A stretch of 35,041 nucleotides of DNA from Candidatus Gemmiger faecavium (GCA_019114415.1 DXFO01000049.1:1-35041), one strand, 5' to 3'. Shown: positions 16,481 to 24,895, counted from the first letter of the stretch. Notes: generated from the letters alone by a model not told the origin. Made by a program: numbers and translations.

Positions 16481-17612
16481 GGTCTTGCTCCTTGTCCGGC
16501 ATTGCCGTCTGGGGCAGCCGGATACGGTAGAAGTTCTTCACGCTGCATCCTGCCCGTCCGCCGCCCGCACAGGCGCAGGCACAGGCACAGGAAACGCAGG
16601 CACAGGCACAGACGCATCCGCTGTGGTGGCTGGTGTCGGAGCGCCCCGCTCCGCCGCCGCGGGTGGAGCCGCCGCCCGTATGGAAGTCCCGGGGAGGCGG
16701 CACGGTATGATACCCAGCCGGGGGACGTGCGCCCCGGCGCATACGGATGGTGTGCAGGTTGTTGGAATACCAGATCCACGCCGCGGCGTCATCCGCCCCC
16801 ATGCCGCCGCGCCAGCGTGCCGGCCGAGCCGTCATGCTGTAAACCAGGACCAGCACCAGGATCAGAACAAAAATTCCCAGGAAGGCGCCGTCGGAGTCGG
16901 AATCCTCCACCACCATTTCCCCAACAGGGAAAGCCGTGTCAGCGGAGGTTCTCTCGTTTTCCTCGGCGTAGCCATCCGCCGTCACGATGGGGACCGTGAC
17001 GTTGACATTGACGCGCTCGCCGTGTTCCAGGGGACCGAATTCCCAGACCAGGTAATCCCCGTCCACCGACTGATTGTCCGCCAGGAAGCCGTCATAATTG
17101 CGCCAGCGCACCGTCAGGCTCTGCACGCAGATATCCTCAAACCATCCCGGCGTAAAGGAAAAGCTTGCCGTGTCGTCGTCGTTCATGGTGAACAGATGGC
17201 TTTGGTGCACCCGGAAGGCAAACTCCACCCGGCTCTGTCCGCCGTTGGCCGCCGCCACATCCGGAGCGTAATACTTGTCGTGGAAGGTCACCTTGGCATA
17301 GCTGCCGTTGTCGGTGGTCAGGGAGACATCCGCCACGGTATCCGGGGTCAGGATCTCGATCTCGTCGGCGTAGCTGTTGGCCAGGCCGATGTTGACCCAG
17401 GACAGGTAATCCCCCGAGCCGCCGCCGATCACCTGCCAGTCGATCTCGTAGGTGATGTCCGCGCTGCCGTCCTGGCGGGGGTCCACCGTGATGACATAGC
17501 TCTGGATCTCATCGTAATCGCCCTCGTCGGCCGACACTGCGGGTACACACAGGGCAGCCAGCATCACCGCCGCCAGCAGGCAGGCCAGGCGGTGCAGCGG
17601 TATCCTTTTCAT
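16470..17612 (-). CDS. Membrane protein with a cytoplasmic cysteine-alternating tail
   Basis: A 380-residue protein of unknown function. MKRIPLHRLACLLAAVMLAALC is a signal peptide (cleavage near residue 28). An extracellular beta-rich domain (about 30-235) resembles the N-terminal part of DUF2207-type proteins (SYVITVDPRQDGSADITYEI). A membrane span lies at about 243-259. The cytoplasmic part holds a Pro/Gly-rich stretch (PPPRDFHTGGGSTRGGG), then nine cysteines at 333, 335, 337, 339, 342, 344, 346, 348 and 356, mostly separated by single alanines, then AGGGRAGC and a short conserved-looking end (NFYRIRL). Start ATG 17612 follows AAGGAGG and overlaps the radical SAM stop codon as ATGA, so translation is coupled. 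The tail is a candidate substrate for that enzyme or a metal-binding site; neither is shown. Confidence 0.8.
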   Translation of the reverse strand: MKRIPLHRLACLLAAVMLAALCVPAVSADEGDYDEIQSYVITVDPRQDGSADITYEIDWQVIGGGSGDYLSWVNIGLANSYADEIEILTPDTVADVSLTTDNGSYAKVTFHDKYYAPDVAAANGGQSRVEFAFRVHQSHLFTMNDDDTASFSFTPGWFEDICVQSLTVRWRNYDGFLADNQSVDGDYLVWEFGPLEHGERVNVNVTVPIVTADGYAEENERTSADTAFPVGEMVVEDSDSDGAFLGIFVLILVLVLVYSMTARPARWRGGMGADDAAAWIWYSNNLHTIRMRRGARPPAGYHTVPPPRDFHTGGGSTRGGGAGRSDTSHHSGCVCACACVSCACACACAGGGRAGCSVKNFYRIRLPQTAMPDKEQDHEH

Positions 17613-19000
17613 GCGTCCTCCTTTTGCCGGCGGGGGTCCCCCAGCTGGCAGATATGTTCCATACGCGCGCTGACCCGCCGGACTTTGCGGCAAGCAGGCG
17701 CGTTCCAGATCTTGTTCCAGGGATCGTGCAGGATATCCCCCAGTCCCGGCCCCGAAAGCCAGCTCTGGCAGGGCAGCACGGTACCGTCGGGAGCGATGGC
17801 CATGTTGGACAGGCAGGCACCACAGCTGGGGATCAGGCGGAAGCCCAGATCCCGCAGGGTGTCCTCCGGCAGCCAGCCCGGGCTGGTGAATTCCAGCTCC
17901 ATGCCGTTTTGCACGGCATATTCCATGGCATCCCGCAGGGTGTCCGTCAGTTGTTCGGTAGACAGGCGGGTGGTGCGGCTTTTCTCGGTCTTGGCGCCGC
18001 CCGCCGGGATCAGCCCGCTGCAGGTCACATAGCGCACCCCAAGGTCATGGATGAATTCCAGCGTCTTGCGGTAGTCGGCATTTTTGCTGCACAGCGGCGT
18101 GTTGATGCTGACGCTCAGCCCCGCCGCCAGGGCGTTTCGGATACCGCTGACCGTATCCTCAAATCCCGGTGCGTCCACCAGTTCATTGTGCACCGCCGCA
18201 TCCCAGGAATACAACGTCACCTGCACCGCATCCAGGCTGGCCTCGTACAGTTCCCGGCACATGGGCGTGGTGAGCAGGCGTCCGTTGGTATTCAGGCGGG
18301 TCACAAACCACTGGGCTGCGCGGACCAGCTTGACCAGGTCATTGCGCATGGTGGGTTCGCCGCCGGTAAAGGTCAGCTGCGGGATGCCCGCCGCCCGGCA
18401 TTTCTGAATGACCGCCAGCCACTGGTCGGTGTCCAGCTCGGCAGTGGAGCCGTAAGGCTGGTTGGCCGCGTAACAGTGCAGGCATTTCTGGTTGCACTGC
18501 CAGGTGCCGTCCTTCTGCATGGAGCTGACCATCAGGTCCATGCGGTGGGGAGCCACCATGTAGGGGGCGTACTCTCCCAGGTTCATCTGCCGGACGGGCA
18601 GTTCGGTGCCCCGCCCGGCCGCAATATCGCGGAACGCCTCCAGCATTGCATCAAGGTCGGCGCGGATCTGCTCCCGGGGGGTACGGGTGTACACGGCCAC
18701 CGTTTCATCCACGGCCTTGTCCGCCACATCGTTCCACTGCCCGGTCTGGAGTTCCTGGCCCTCATAAGGCTGCAGGGCGTCAATGAGATTGGCCAGCAAA
18801 ATGGCCCAGGAAACATTCAGGGGCAGGATGTCCCGGCCGTTCAGGATGGCCACAAAGGGAACATCACGGCCCCGGGTCTTGCAGGGGACCAGATGGATGC
18901 GCACCACGCCGGGTCCGCCGGGGTCCAGGGTCACATGACGCACAGCGGAAAGCCGCTGCCGTATAAATCGATTTTCCGCACGGGAAAGAAAGGGAATCAC
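17609..19000 (-). CDS. Radical SAM/SPASM protein
   Basis: A 463-residue enzyme of the radical SAM superfamily, which uses a [4Fe-4S] cluster to cleave S-adenosylmethionine. The cluster motif CNQKCLHC has C169, C173 and C176 (CX3CX2C). GGEP at 213-216 binds SAM. The C-terminal SPASM domain has cysteines 393, 396, 411, 437 and 451 (CGAC, then LPCQSW), which would hold further clusters, as in enzymes that modify peptides. Residues 25-80 could be a small PqqD/RRE-like peptide-binding domain (LPLNVSWAILLANLIDAL), with low certainty. The start is GTG 18998-19000 with GGGAG eight bases upstream; a TAG lies two codons before it in frame. It is the first gene of the operon with the cysteine-tail protein and the AAA+ ATPase, and so resembles RiPP-type maturases beside Cys-rich substrates. 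Confidence 0.85.
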   Translation of the reverse strand: MIPFLSRAENRFIRQRLSAVRHVTLDPGGPGVVRIHLVPCKTRGRDVPFVAILNGRDILPLNVSWAILLANLIDALQPYEGQELQTGQWNDVADKAVDETVAVYTRTPREQIRADLDAMLEAFRDIAAGRGTELPVRQMNLGEYAPYMVAPHRMDLMVSSMQKDGTWQCNQKCLHCYAANQPYGSTAELDTDQWLAVIQKCRAAGIPQLTFTGGEPTMRNDLVKLVRAAQWFVTRLNTNGRLLTTPMCRELYEASLDAVQVTLYSWDAAVHNELVDAPGFEDTVSGIRNALAAGLSVSINTPLCSKNADYRKTLEFIHDLGVRYVTCSGLIPAGGAKTEKSRTTRLSTEQLTDTLRDAMEYAVQNGMELEFTSPGWLPEDTLRDLGFRLIPSCGACLSNMAIAPDGTVLPCQSWLSGPGLGDILHDPWNKIWNAPACRKVRRVSARMEHICQLGDPRRQKEDA

Positions 19001-19096
19001 AGGCTACACTCCCGTTCAAACAAATTGCCGCAGGATTTTCCGCACACTCGCCATGGTGTACAGGGACAAACGCGGCCACTGGATTATATTTGTACT

Positions 19097-19125
19097 ATTA
19101 TACCATGGATTGTTTTTGTATACAA
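19097..19125 (-). promoter_or_regulatory. Promoter candidate for the radical SAM operon
   Basis: On the minus strand: TTGTAT (19120-19125), 17 bases, TATAAT (19097-19102). The -10 is perfect and the -35 is weak. Predicted start is near 19090, about 90 bases before the GTG start. Confidence 0.6.
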
Positions 19126-19146
19126 TGTGAAACTGCTGGATATGAC

Positions 19147-19174
19147 AAAAAACGCCGGGGCTTACGCCCCGGCG
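19147..19174 (-). terminator. Terminator of cassette 2 surface gene
   Basis: On the minus strand CGCCGGGGC and GCCCCGGCG (19153-19161, 19166-19174) form a 9-bp stem with a 4-base loop, followed by TTTTTT (19147-19152). It lies 54 bases after the surface protein stop and before the radical SAM promoter. Confidence 0.9.
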
Positions 19175-19227
19175 CTTTGGCCGTGATTCAGAAATTCTTC
19201 CGGGATAATTGTTACCCGGTCAGTATT

Positions 19228-22200
19228 TTACTGTTTGCGGCGGCGACGGCGCAGAACCGTCAGCACGACCAGTGCAGCGGCAGCAACAGCGGCCACACCG
19301 ATGAGCATGCCCAGAGGCATATCATCGCTGGTCTGCGGAATGACCGCAGGCGCAGGAGTCGGCGTGGGCTGGCCCCAGGTGCCGTTGGCAATGGCTTCCG
19401 CGATATCGGGATGGTCGTCGCCCTCCACGGTCACGGTCTGATCCGGGCCCTTGGTGGAGTACTGGTACACCAGAGCGTAGGGAGAGAAGCCGTCCGCAGA
19501 CGGAACCGTGAATTTCAGGCCGTTCTCGGTGGGAGTAACGGTGTACTTTTCAACTCTGCAATCCTTCAGCTCCTGATCAAAATTTCCAGACTCATAGTTA
19601 CGGTCAAGTCCGGTATAGTGCAGGACAGTGAAGGTGTACTTGCCGTCAACCACATCCTGATAGGTGACGCCGTCAGGATACGGCCAGTAGATTTCGACGT
19701 CCTTATCCGTGGTCAGAACAGCGTTGCCGTTGTTTGCCAGAACCAGATCCATGTAGTAGAAGCGCCACAGGCGGGCAGTATCTGCGGGAACAGCACCCAG
19801 GATGCTGCTATCCGCTTCAACCCTGTCCTTCATCATCTGGACATATTCCTGCTTGCTTTCATCCGTCTGGTCAACGATCTCGTCTACCAGCAGCGAGACA
19901 GAGGACGTGTCCGCAACTGCCAGGCTTCCTTCGTTGTCGCCGTTATTGGTGATGCCGTTGGCGCCAACATAGTAGAACTTGGCATCTCCCGGAACAACGG
20001 CCTGAGGAACATACACATCGTCCTTCAGCTCTTCCTCGGACTTGGAGACAACGGTGGAAGCCGCACGGGAAGTCGTTCCGCGGATGCTCAGCTCGGCATC
20101 GTCAAGCTGCACCTTATAATATTTACCGTCAATCTTGGCCACAACGTCAATGGTCTGACCGTCAGGGGTATTGGTAAAGATGGCAGTGTTGTAGACCTTG
20201 TAAAGATCCTCACCAATTTCAAAGCTATCGTTCGTGAAAACCTCATCGGTTTCCGGATCCGTCAGCTGGATACGGACCGGGTCCTTATTTGCCGCACCGG
20301 CTGTGGGATCCAACTGAAGAAGGGTCTTTGCATTATCATTATAGAGCGTGCCGGTCCAGGAATAGTTGGCACGGGTACCGCCGGAAATGTCGATCAGAGT
20401 CAAAACCGAGGTATCGGTATCTTCCGCACTGAATTCTACCAGCTTGCCGTTCAGGCTGAAGGTAAAGCCCAGGGTGGGGATGCCTTCGCTGGAGACAATG
20501 TTTCCGTCGTCGTCGACCACCGACTGACCACCGGTACCACCCGTGTAAATGACAATGGAAGCCGGTGCTACCGTAATGGTGCCCTCATAAACCTCGACGT
20601 CCACTTCTTTGTTTCCGGTGGTTGCCAAACCATTTACCGTAGTGGCGGTAGCGTCTACTTTGTTGTTGACGGTATCACCGTCAGTGCTCCGGACAGCGTA
20701 GGTATATTCAACCGTCATTGCCTGACCGGGCTGCAATTCCTTTCCGGTCAGATCAACGGTCAGTTTGGTACCGCTGAGGCTAACACTCGACACGGTCTGA
20801 TCATTTGCCTTGACGGTAACCTTGGAGGCATCGTTGCCGGCGGGGAACTTGGCATCGGTCAGCTCAATGGTCTTGAGATTGGTATTGCCGTTGTTGGTGA
20901 CCGTGACCTTATAGTTGATCAGCATGCCGCCGTCCGCACTTGCACCGTTATCCGCTACAGTACCTGTCTTATCAACGCCGATGGATGCGCCTTCCACAAA
21001 GTTGTAAGTAGACTGAGAAAGGCCGGAGGCATCGATCGTCGCAACAGCATTGGTCAGTTTGCTGTAATCGCCATGCTCATCCTTGACGCTCACATCGCCA
21101 GACTGGACCGTGTAGGTGTAGGTGATAGTAGCGGTCTCACCCACGTCCAGTTCACCGACGCACCACTGAGCAGAACCATTCGTCCAGTTCTGAACCCAGT
21201 AGCAGCCGTTAGCGTCCGGGGTCACAACAGTATTATTCAGGATGATGGTCGCGCCGCTGCCGGTTTTGATGGTAATCTCCGCCGGGAGACTGGTCGCCAC
21301 GCCATTGAAGGTATCCTGAACGATTACTGCATCATTCTTCGCTTTGCCGTTGTTCGTAATGGTGATTTCATAAGTAACCACGTCGTTGGCGCGAAGGATG
21401 GTGTTGTTGCTGTAAGATTTGCTGGAATCCAGTTCCCGCTCATCACGCAGAACACTGCTGATCTTCTTGGTAAGCGACAGGCTGTTTTCGGTCTTGATAA
21501 TCGTAACTACAGGCGATTCAACAGTACCGGTCTGGGTATCCGTACCACTGGAGATCGTCCAAGTCGCACTGTTGGAGACAGGGATTCTGACTTCGCTGGT
21601 CTGATCCAGATTCGATACCGTAACACTGTAATACAGTGTTGCGTTTGCCGCGGTCATGGTGAAGCTGCCGTCATCCTCTTTCGTTGCGCCCTTTACCGCA
21701 ACAAAAGCAGCCGGAGACACACTCACCATTTCATCAGTGGAATCGGGGGTATCGTTGATGGTCAGATCAGCTCCCACATAGCCGTTCACCTTGATCTGGT
21801 ACAGCAGGGTAGCTTCATTATCGGCTGTGTAGCTGACATAACCTTCGCTCACCAGGCTGATATCCGCATAGTCATCCAGGTCAATGCTGGTTCCGGAAAC
21901 ATCCGTTCCGCCCGTAACGGGAGATTTCGCAGCGCTGGCTCTGCCCCAAACGGCATACAGCGTCACATTACCTTTGATCGTAATCTCCTCGCCCGGCGCA
22001 TACTGAGGATCGCCGGCCGTGGCATTGGGATCGGTGCTCCAGCCCAGGAAGACAGAAGCGTCTTTGGTCGGGATCGTTGCGGTGACATTCCGCTTTTCGT
22101 TGTATTTCAGTCCAGTGACCTGGTCAAAGGCAGAGTTCGCATTTCCACCTTTCAAATCATAGGACAAAGTATATTTTGCGAGGGTATTGGTGATTGTGAT

Positions 22201-23679
22201 TTCGGAGTCTGCGCTTCCGCCGCTGATGATATTCAAACTGCCGTCAGTGTTGACTTCAAAAATGACCGCGTTGGGGGTCTGCCACACACCGGAAGCATAG
22301 TCGCTCAGATCTTCATAGAGCTTGTAACGGCCGGGTACCAGTTCTTTTTCATTGTCTTTACCTGCGTCAAGCAGCACCCGAGTGTTCAGCTGCTCTGCAT
22401 TCACAGTAGCAGTAAGCTCAATGTCGACCGCATCGCCGCCCGTGATCTGGTTGCCGCTGGTATCGACAGAAATCAGCTTGAATTTGAAGGTTTCGCTGGC
22501 ATTGGCTACGCCGGATGCATTCAGGGAGAATTCGGACAGCTGTTTTGCCGCCTGCAATTCTTTAACAATAACATCTTCAACGGTAACTTTTTCGTACAGA
22601 ATGGCATCCGCATGATACTGATCGCCCCAATCACCGGTAGAAGCGTAGCTGAACTTTGCCCAGCGAATACCATATGCTTTATGATCCGTACTGTTTTCCG
22701 CAGAGCTGGAATATTTTTTGTCTCCCAAAACAAGGGTAAACGATTCGACCGCGCCGGTCGTCGGATTGATCTTCCACGTGCTTCCGGAGCCTACCGGGTC
22801 ACTGCTGGTATTGGTGATGGATGTTTTCAAATCAGTAGGCCAGGAAGAGACATACTTCGTGATTTTCTCCTCGTTGGTCTGATCGATAACTTCCTTCATA
22901 TCAGCAGATGCCTCTTCGGAAGCGTTTCCGCCGTAAGTCAGGAAGTAGTAATCGCTTCCGTTGCTGCTCAGCGTCGTGTTGCTGGGTTTCGCAATAAAAA
23001 GGAACACCTGACCACCATTGTCAACATTGACCTGGAAATACTCTTTTTTAGAACCCCACGAATAATAGCTATGGCACAGGATCACAGTTCCAGCTGCTTC
23101 ACCCTTGATGGTAACATTTCTTTCATCCGTTTCACCAATAAACGAAATTACCGATCTATCGCCTTTTTCAATAGACCATCCATGGCTGACAACATCCCAG
23201 CCATCTACGCCGCTGATCGTCAGGGTTTCTCCAACCTTAATGTCATAAACTTTTTTAATATTATAGCTGGCATAGGTTTCAACGCCGTTGGCAAGCGCCA
23301 TCGGGGCCTGTTCGTCAGCTGCCGCAGCTTCCGGCTCAGAGACATCGGAAGCTGCCGGCTGTTCGGCGTCGGCAGAGCTCTGTTCCGTCTCTTCCGGCTG
23401 CGTGCTCGTTTCCGGTTCGGTTGCTTCCCTCTCAGAGTCATCCTCAGCAGGCTGGGCGGTATCCGTCTCAGTCTCTGCCGTATCTGCCACATCGACAGGT
23501 TCCGTAGTCTCGTCGGTGGTTTCCGTCACCGGCACAGACGTATCTTCTTCCACCTGCTGGACAATGGCGGTATCTCCGCCAGATACCACAGGTTCCGCCA
23601 ACGCAGACGCCGGCATCATGCTTGCGCATAAGGCCAGCGCACATACTGCACTGACGATACGTTTGAATTGGATTTTCAT
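19228..23679 (-). CDS. Large sortase-type surface protein, cassette 2
   Basis: A 1483-residue cell-wall protein, probably an adhesin. It starts at ATG 23679 with AAGGAGG seven bases before it; an in-frame upstream extension has no ribosome site. Residues 1-28 are a signal peptide ending ASALA. An acidic Thr/Glu/Ser-rich stretch (30-125) follows. Residues about 370-510 resemble a SpaA/Cna-B-type module (VPGRYKLYEDLSD, ITITNTLAKY). An InlB_B repeat covers about 505-578 (FLGWSTDP, VTLYAVWG). Two DUF11-like repeats lie at about 735-875 and 895-1030 (VVTYEITITNNGKA; INYKVTVTNNGNT). A C-terminal region shared with cassette 1 (LTTDKDVEIYWPYPDG) leads to a proline-rich PTPTPAP stretch, the sorting motif IPQTSDD (from 1447), a membrane span and RRRRRKQ. 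Lower GC than the housekeeping genes. Expression should depend on the switch at 24586-24892. Confidence 0.93.
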   Translation of the reverse strand: MKIQFKRIVSAVCALALCASMMPASALAEPVVSGGDTAIVQQVEEDTSVPVTETTDETTEPVDVADTAETETDTAQPAEDDSEREATEPETSTQPEETEQSSADAEQPAASDVSEPEAAAADEQAPMALANGVETYASYNIKKVYDIKVGETLTISGVDGWDVVSHGWSIEKGDRSVISFIGETDERNVTIKGEAAGTVILCHSYYSWGSKKEYFQVNVDNGGQVFLFIAKPSNTTLSSNGSDYYFLTYGGNASEEASADMKEVIDQTNEEKITKYVSSWPTDLKTSITNTSSDPVGSGSTWKINPTTGAVESFTLVLGDKKYSSSAENSTDHKAYGIRWAKFSYASTGDWGDQYHADAILYEKVTVEDVIVKELQAAKQLSEFSLNASGVANASETFKFKLISVDTSGNQITGGDAVDIELTATVNAEQLNTRVLLDAGKDNEKELVPGRYKLYEDLSDYASGVWQTPNAVIFEVNTDGSLNIISGGSADSEITITNTLAKYTLSYDLKGGNANSAFDQVTGLKYNEKRNVTATIPTKDASVFLGWSTDPNATAGDPQYAPGEEITIKGNVTLYAVWGRASAAKSPVTGGTDVSGTSIDLDDYADISLVSEGYVSYTADNEATLLYQIKVNGYVGADLTINDTPDSTDEMVSVSPAAFVAVKGATKEDDGSFTMTAANATLYYSVTVSNLDQTSEVRIPVSNSATWTISSGTDTQTGTVESPVVTIIKTENSLSLTKKISSVLRDERELDSSKSYSNNTILRANDVVTYEITITNNGKAKNDAVIVQDTFNGVATSLPAEITIKTGSGATIILNNTVVTPDANGCYWVQNWTNGSAQWCVGELDVGETATITYTYTVQSGDVSVKDEHGDYSKLTNAVATIDASGLSQSTYNFVEGASIGVDKTGTVADNGASADGGMLINYKVTVTNNGNTNLKTIELTDAKFPAGNDASKVTVKANDQTVSSVSLSGTKLTVDLTGKELQPGQAMTVEYTYAVRSTDGDTVNNKVDATATTVNGLATTGNKEVDVEVYEGTITVAPASIVIYTGGTGGQSVVDDDGNIVSSEGIPTLGFTFSLNGKLVEFSAEDTDTSVLTLIDISGGTRANYSWTGTLYNDNAKTLLQLDPTAGAANKDPVRIQLTDPETDEVFTNDSFEIGEDLYKVYNTAIFTNTPDGQTIDVVAKIDGKYYKVQLDDAELSIRGTTSRAASTVVSKSEEELKDDVYVPQAVVPGDAKFYYVGANGITNNGDNEGSLAVADTSSVSLLVDEIVDQTDESKQEYVQMMKDRVEADSSILGAVPADTARLWRFYYMDLVLANNGNAVLTTDKDVEIYWPYPDGVTYQDVVDGKYTFTVLHYTGLDRNYESGNFDQELKDCRVEKYTVTPTENGLKFTVPSADGFSPYALVYQYSTKGPDQTVTVEGDDHPDIAEAIANGTWGQPTPTPAPAVIPQTSDDMPLGMLIGVAAVAAAALVVLTVLRRRRRKQ

Positions 23680-23728
23680 CCGTAGTCCTCCTTGGTTGAA
23701 TCTTGGATTGCAAAACTGCGATGTATAT

Positions 23729-23751
23729 AAAAAGCCGCCCGATGATTCGGG
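23729..23751 (-). promoter_or_regulatory. Weak terminator-like hairpin before the cassette 2 surface gene
   Basis: On the minus strand CCCGA and TCGGG form a 5-bp stem with a four-base loop, followed four bases later by TTTTT (23729-23733). It lies just after the recombinase-like gene's stop codon and 50 bases before the surface gene. It could lower surface-gene transcription relative to the first gene. Short stem, so low confidence. Confidence 0.3.
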
Positions 23752-23753
23752 GT

Positions 23754-24563
23754 TCAAGCTCCCTCCTTCCATCCGGCTGAAGCTTGTTCGGCTTGCAGAA
23801 GCTGCTCATATGCCTGCTGCATCATGCGTTCCAGTCCGGAGCGGAGTTCACTCTGGGTGGACTGATACAGCTTGCGCAGACTTCGTGGATTGCCTTTTTG
23901 TTCCGGAATCCCTGCCTTGCGGCAAAGTTCCTGCATTTCACGGCAAAGATTGGAGCGGTTGACTGCCTGTCCGCCGCGGGTCAGAAAAACAGGCCCCCGG
24001 ACAATGCCGTTATCCGCCATGTAATCGAGGAGTTCTTTTCGCAGCCCCTCCGGGCAGTGAAATTGAACGCTGCCTTCCCGGAACTCCAACGTCCCTTCGC
24101 CCGCGCGAATCACTTCCGCCGTGACCTGCTCCAGGCACTGAAGCGGGAGATCCGTAGTTGCAAACAATTTGATCAGCAGATACAAGCGGCGTTTCCTCAT
24201 GGCCCGTGCCGTACACAGCAGGCGGAGATATTCGCTGCGAGTCATTTCAGGGCTCTGCGACACGGCGTCGGTGTGCTGATGATGCATCAGCAAATCGGGC
24301 CTGCCGCACCAGCGGAAGTAATTATTTGCCGCCGAGATCTTCAGATTAATGCTGCGGCCGCCGTATCCTTTCTCTTTCAGCTGCTCCACCCATTGCTGGA
24401 GGCTTGCCAGGTCAGGCGGGCCATGCACTCCCATGAACTCATAAAGTTCACACAACGAGCGACTGTAGCTGCTGCGTGTTGCCGTATTCCATTTCGCTTC
24501 GTTTTGGCAGACAAAATTGGAAATGGAAAACCCAGCCAAAATTTCATCGTTCCTGCGTTGCAT
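23754..24563 (-). CDS. Catalytically degenerate tyrosine-recombinase paralogue, cassette 2
   Basis: A 269-residue counterpart of the cassette 1 paralogue. It starts at ATG 24563, with AAAGGAGG (24571-24578) seven bases upstream; the recombination site lies directly before this ribosome site. The N-terminal domain (about 10-95, GGRSINLKISAANNYFRW) is a SAM-like DNA-binding fold. In the C-terminal domain the first catalytic arginine is lost (TTDLPLQCL), the HxLRH box reads PRSLRK and no active-site tyrosine is present. It shares with its cassette 1 twin NRSNLCREMQELCRKAG, KGNPRSLRKLYQ and the closing AGWKEG, far more than random decay would leave. It should be transcribed with the surface protein only when the switch is ON. 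Function unknown; a partner or modulator of the intact recombinase is the leading idea. Confidence 0.85.
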   Translation of the reverse strand: MQRRNDEILAGFSISNFVCQNEAKWNTATRSSYSRSLCELYEFMGVHGPPDLASLQQWVEQLKEKGYGGRSINLKISAANNYFRWCGRPDLLMHHQHTDAVSQSPEMTRSEYLRLLCTARAMRKRRLYLLIKLFATTDLPLQCLEQVTAEVIRAGEGTLEFREGSVQFHCPEGLRKELLDYMADNGIVRGPVFLTRGGQAVNRSNLCREMQELCRKAGIPEQKGNPRSLRKLYQSTQSELRSGLERMMQQAYEQLLQAEQASAGWKEGA

Positions 24564-24585
24564 TCCACCGCCTCCTTTCCATCCG

Positions 24586-24607
24586 CAACGAAAGTGCGGT
24601 TCTGTTG
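24586..24607 (+). repeat. Recombination site, gene-proximal copy, cassette 2
   Basis: Outer arm CAACGAAA (24586-24593), centre GTGCGG (24594-24599), inner arm TTCTGTTG (24600-24607). It is a perfect 22-bp inverted repeat of 24871-24892. Confidence 0.92.
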
Positions 24608-24669
24608 CATGGTAAATCGCACGGTGGTGGGTCGCCCGCAAGCAGACGATACCAATAACTTTTAGCAAC

Positions 24670-24733
24670 AAAAAAGCACACGGCCTTACTTGGACAGGCA
24701 CTTCTGTCCAAGTAGTTTCCCGTGTGCTTTTTT
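24670..24733. terminator. Two-way terminator inside switch 2
   Basis: The outer stem pairs AAAAAAGCACACGG (24670-24683) with CCGTGTGCTTTTTT (24720-24733), and the inner stem pairs ACTTGGACAG (24688-24697) with CTGTCCAAGT (24704-24713). Six T end the stem on both strands, so it should stop transcription from either side whichever way the segment lies. Confidence 0.9.
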
Positions 24734-24763
24734 AGCAAATATTGCGCTTCAAGACGCAATCTA

Positions 24764-24792
24764 TTGATTTATCAGCTTCTTTGTGATAATAT
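24764..24792 (+). promoter_or_regulatory. Promoter inside switch 2, pointing right (OFF)
   Basis: TTGATT (24764-24769), 17 bases, TAATAT (24787-24792), with an overlapping TGT-GATAAT extended -10. The hexamers and spacing are identical to the switch 1 promoter. In this orientation the transcript would run antisense into the recombinase gene. Confidence 0.8.
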
Positions 24793-24870
24793 GTATTAGA
24801 AATTTTAATATGTACTTGCTGTCTTTTATCGAAAAAAAGGCGCAAACAGGTTGCTTCTTTGAACCCAAAA

Positions 24871-24892
24871 CAACAGAACCGCACTTTCGTTG
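24871..24892 (-). repeat. Recombination site, int-proximal copy, cassette 2
   Basis: On the minus strand it reads exactly as 24586-24607: CAACGAAA, GTGCGG, TTCTGTTG. It begins three bases after the stop codon of the intact recombinase, the same placement as in cassette 1. Confidence 0.92.
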
Positions 24893-24895
24893 TGG

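Larger units (their letters stand above)
24586..24892. other. Invertible promoter segment (phase switch), cassette 2, OFF orientation
   Basis: The perfect 22-bp inverted sites enclose 263 bases holding one terminator (24670-24733) and one promoter (24764-24792). The promoter points right, toward the recombinase gene's 3' end and away from the surface gene. Inversion would place the -10 near 24686-24691 pointing left, about 120 bases before the recombinase-like gene, with the terminator behind it. Layout and orientation match cassette 1 feature for feature. Confidence 0.85.

Noticed and set aside
19090-23631. A 1513-codon open frame on the plus strand opposite the cassette 2 surface gene
   Set aside because: It mirrors the codons of the minus-strand gene, has no ribosome site or domain, and overlaps the terminator and anchor of the real gene, which has a signal peptide, recognisable modules and a sorting motif.
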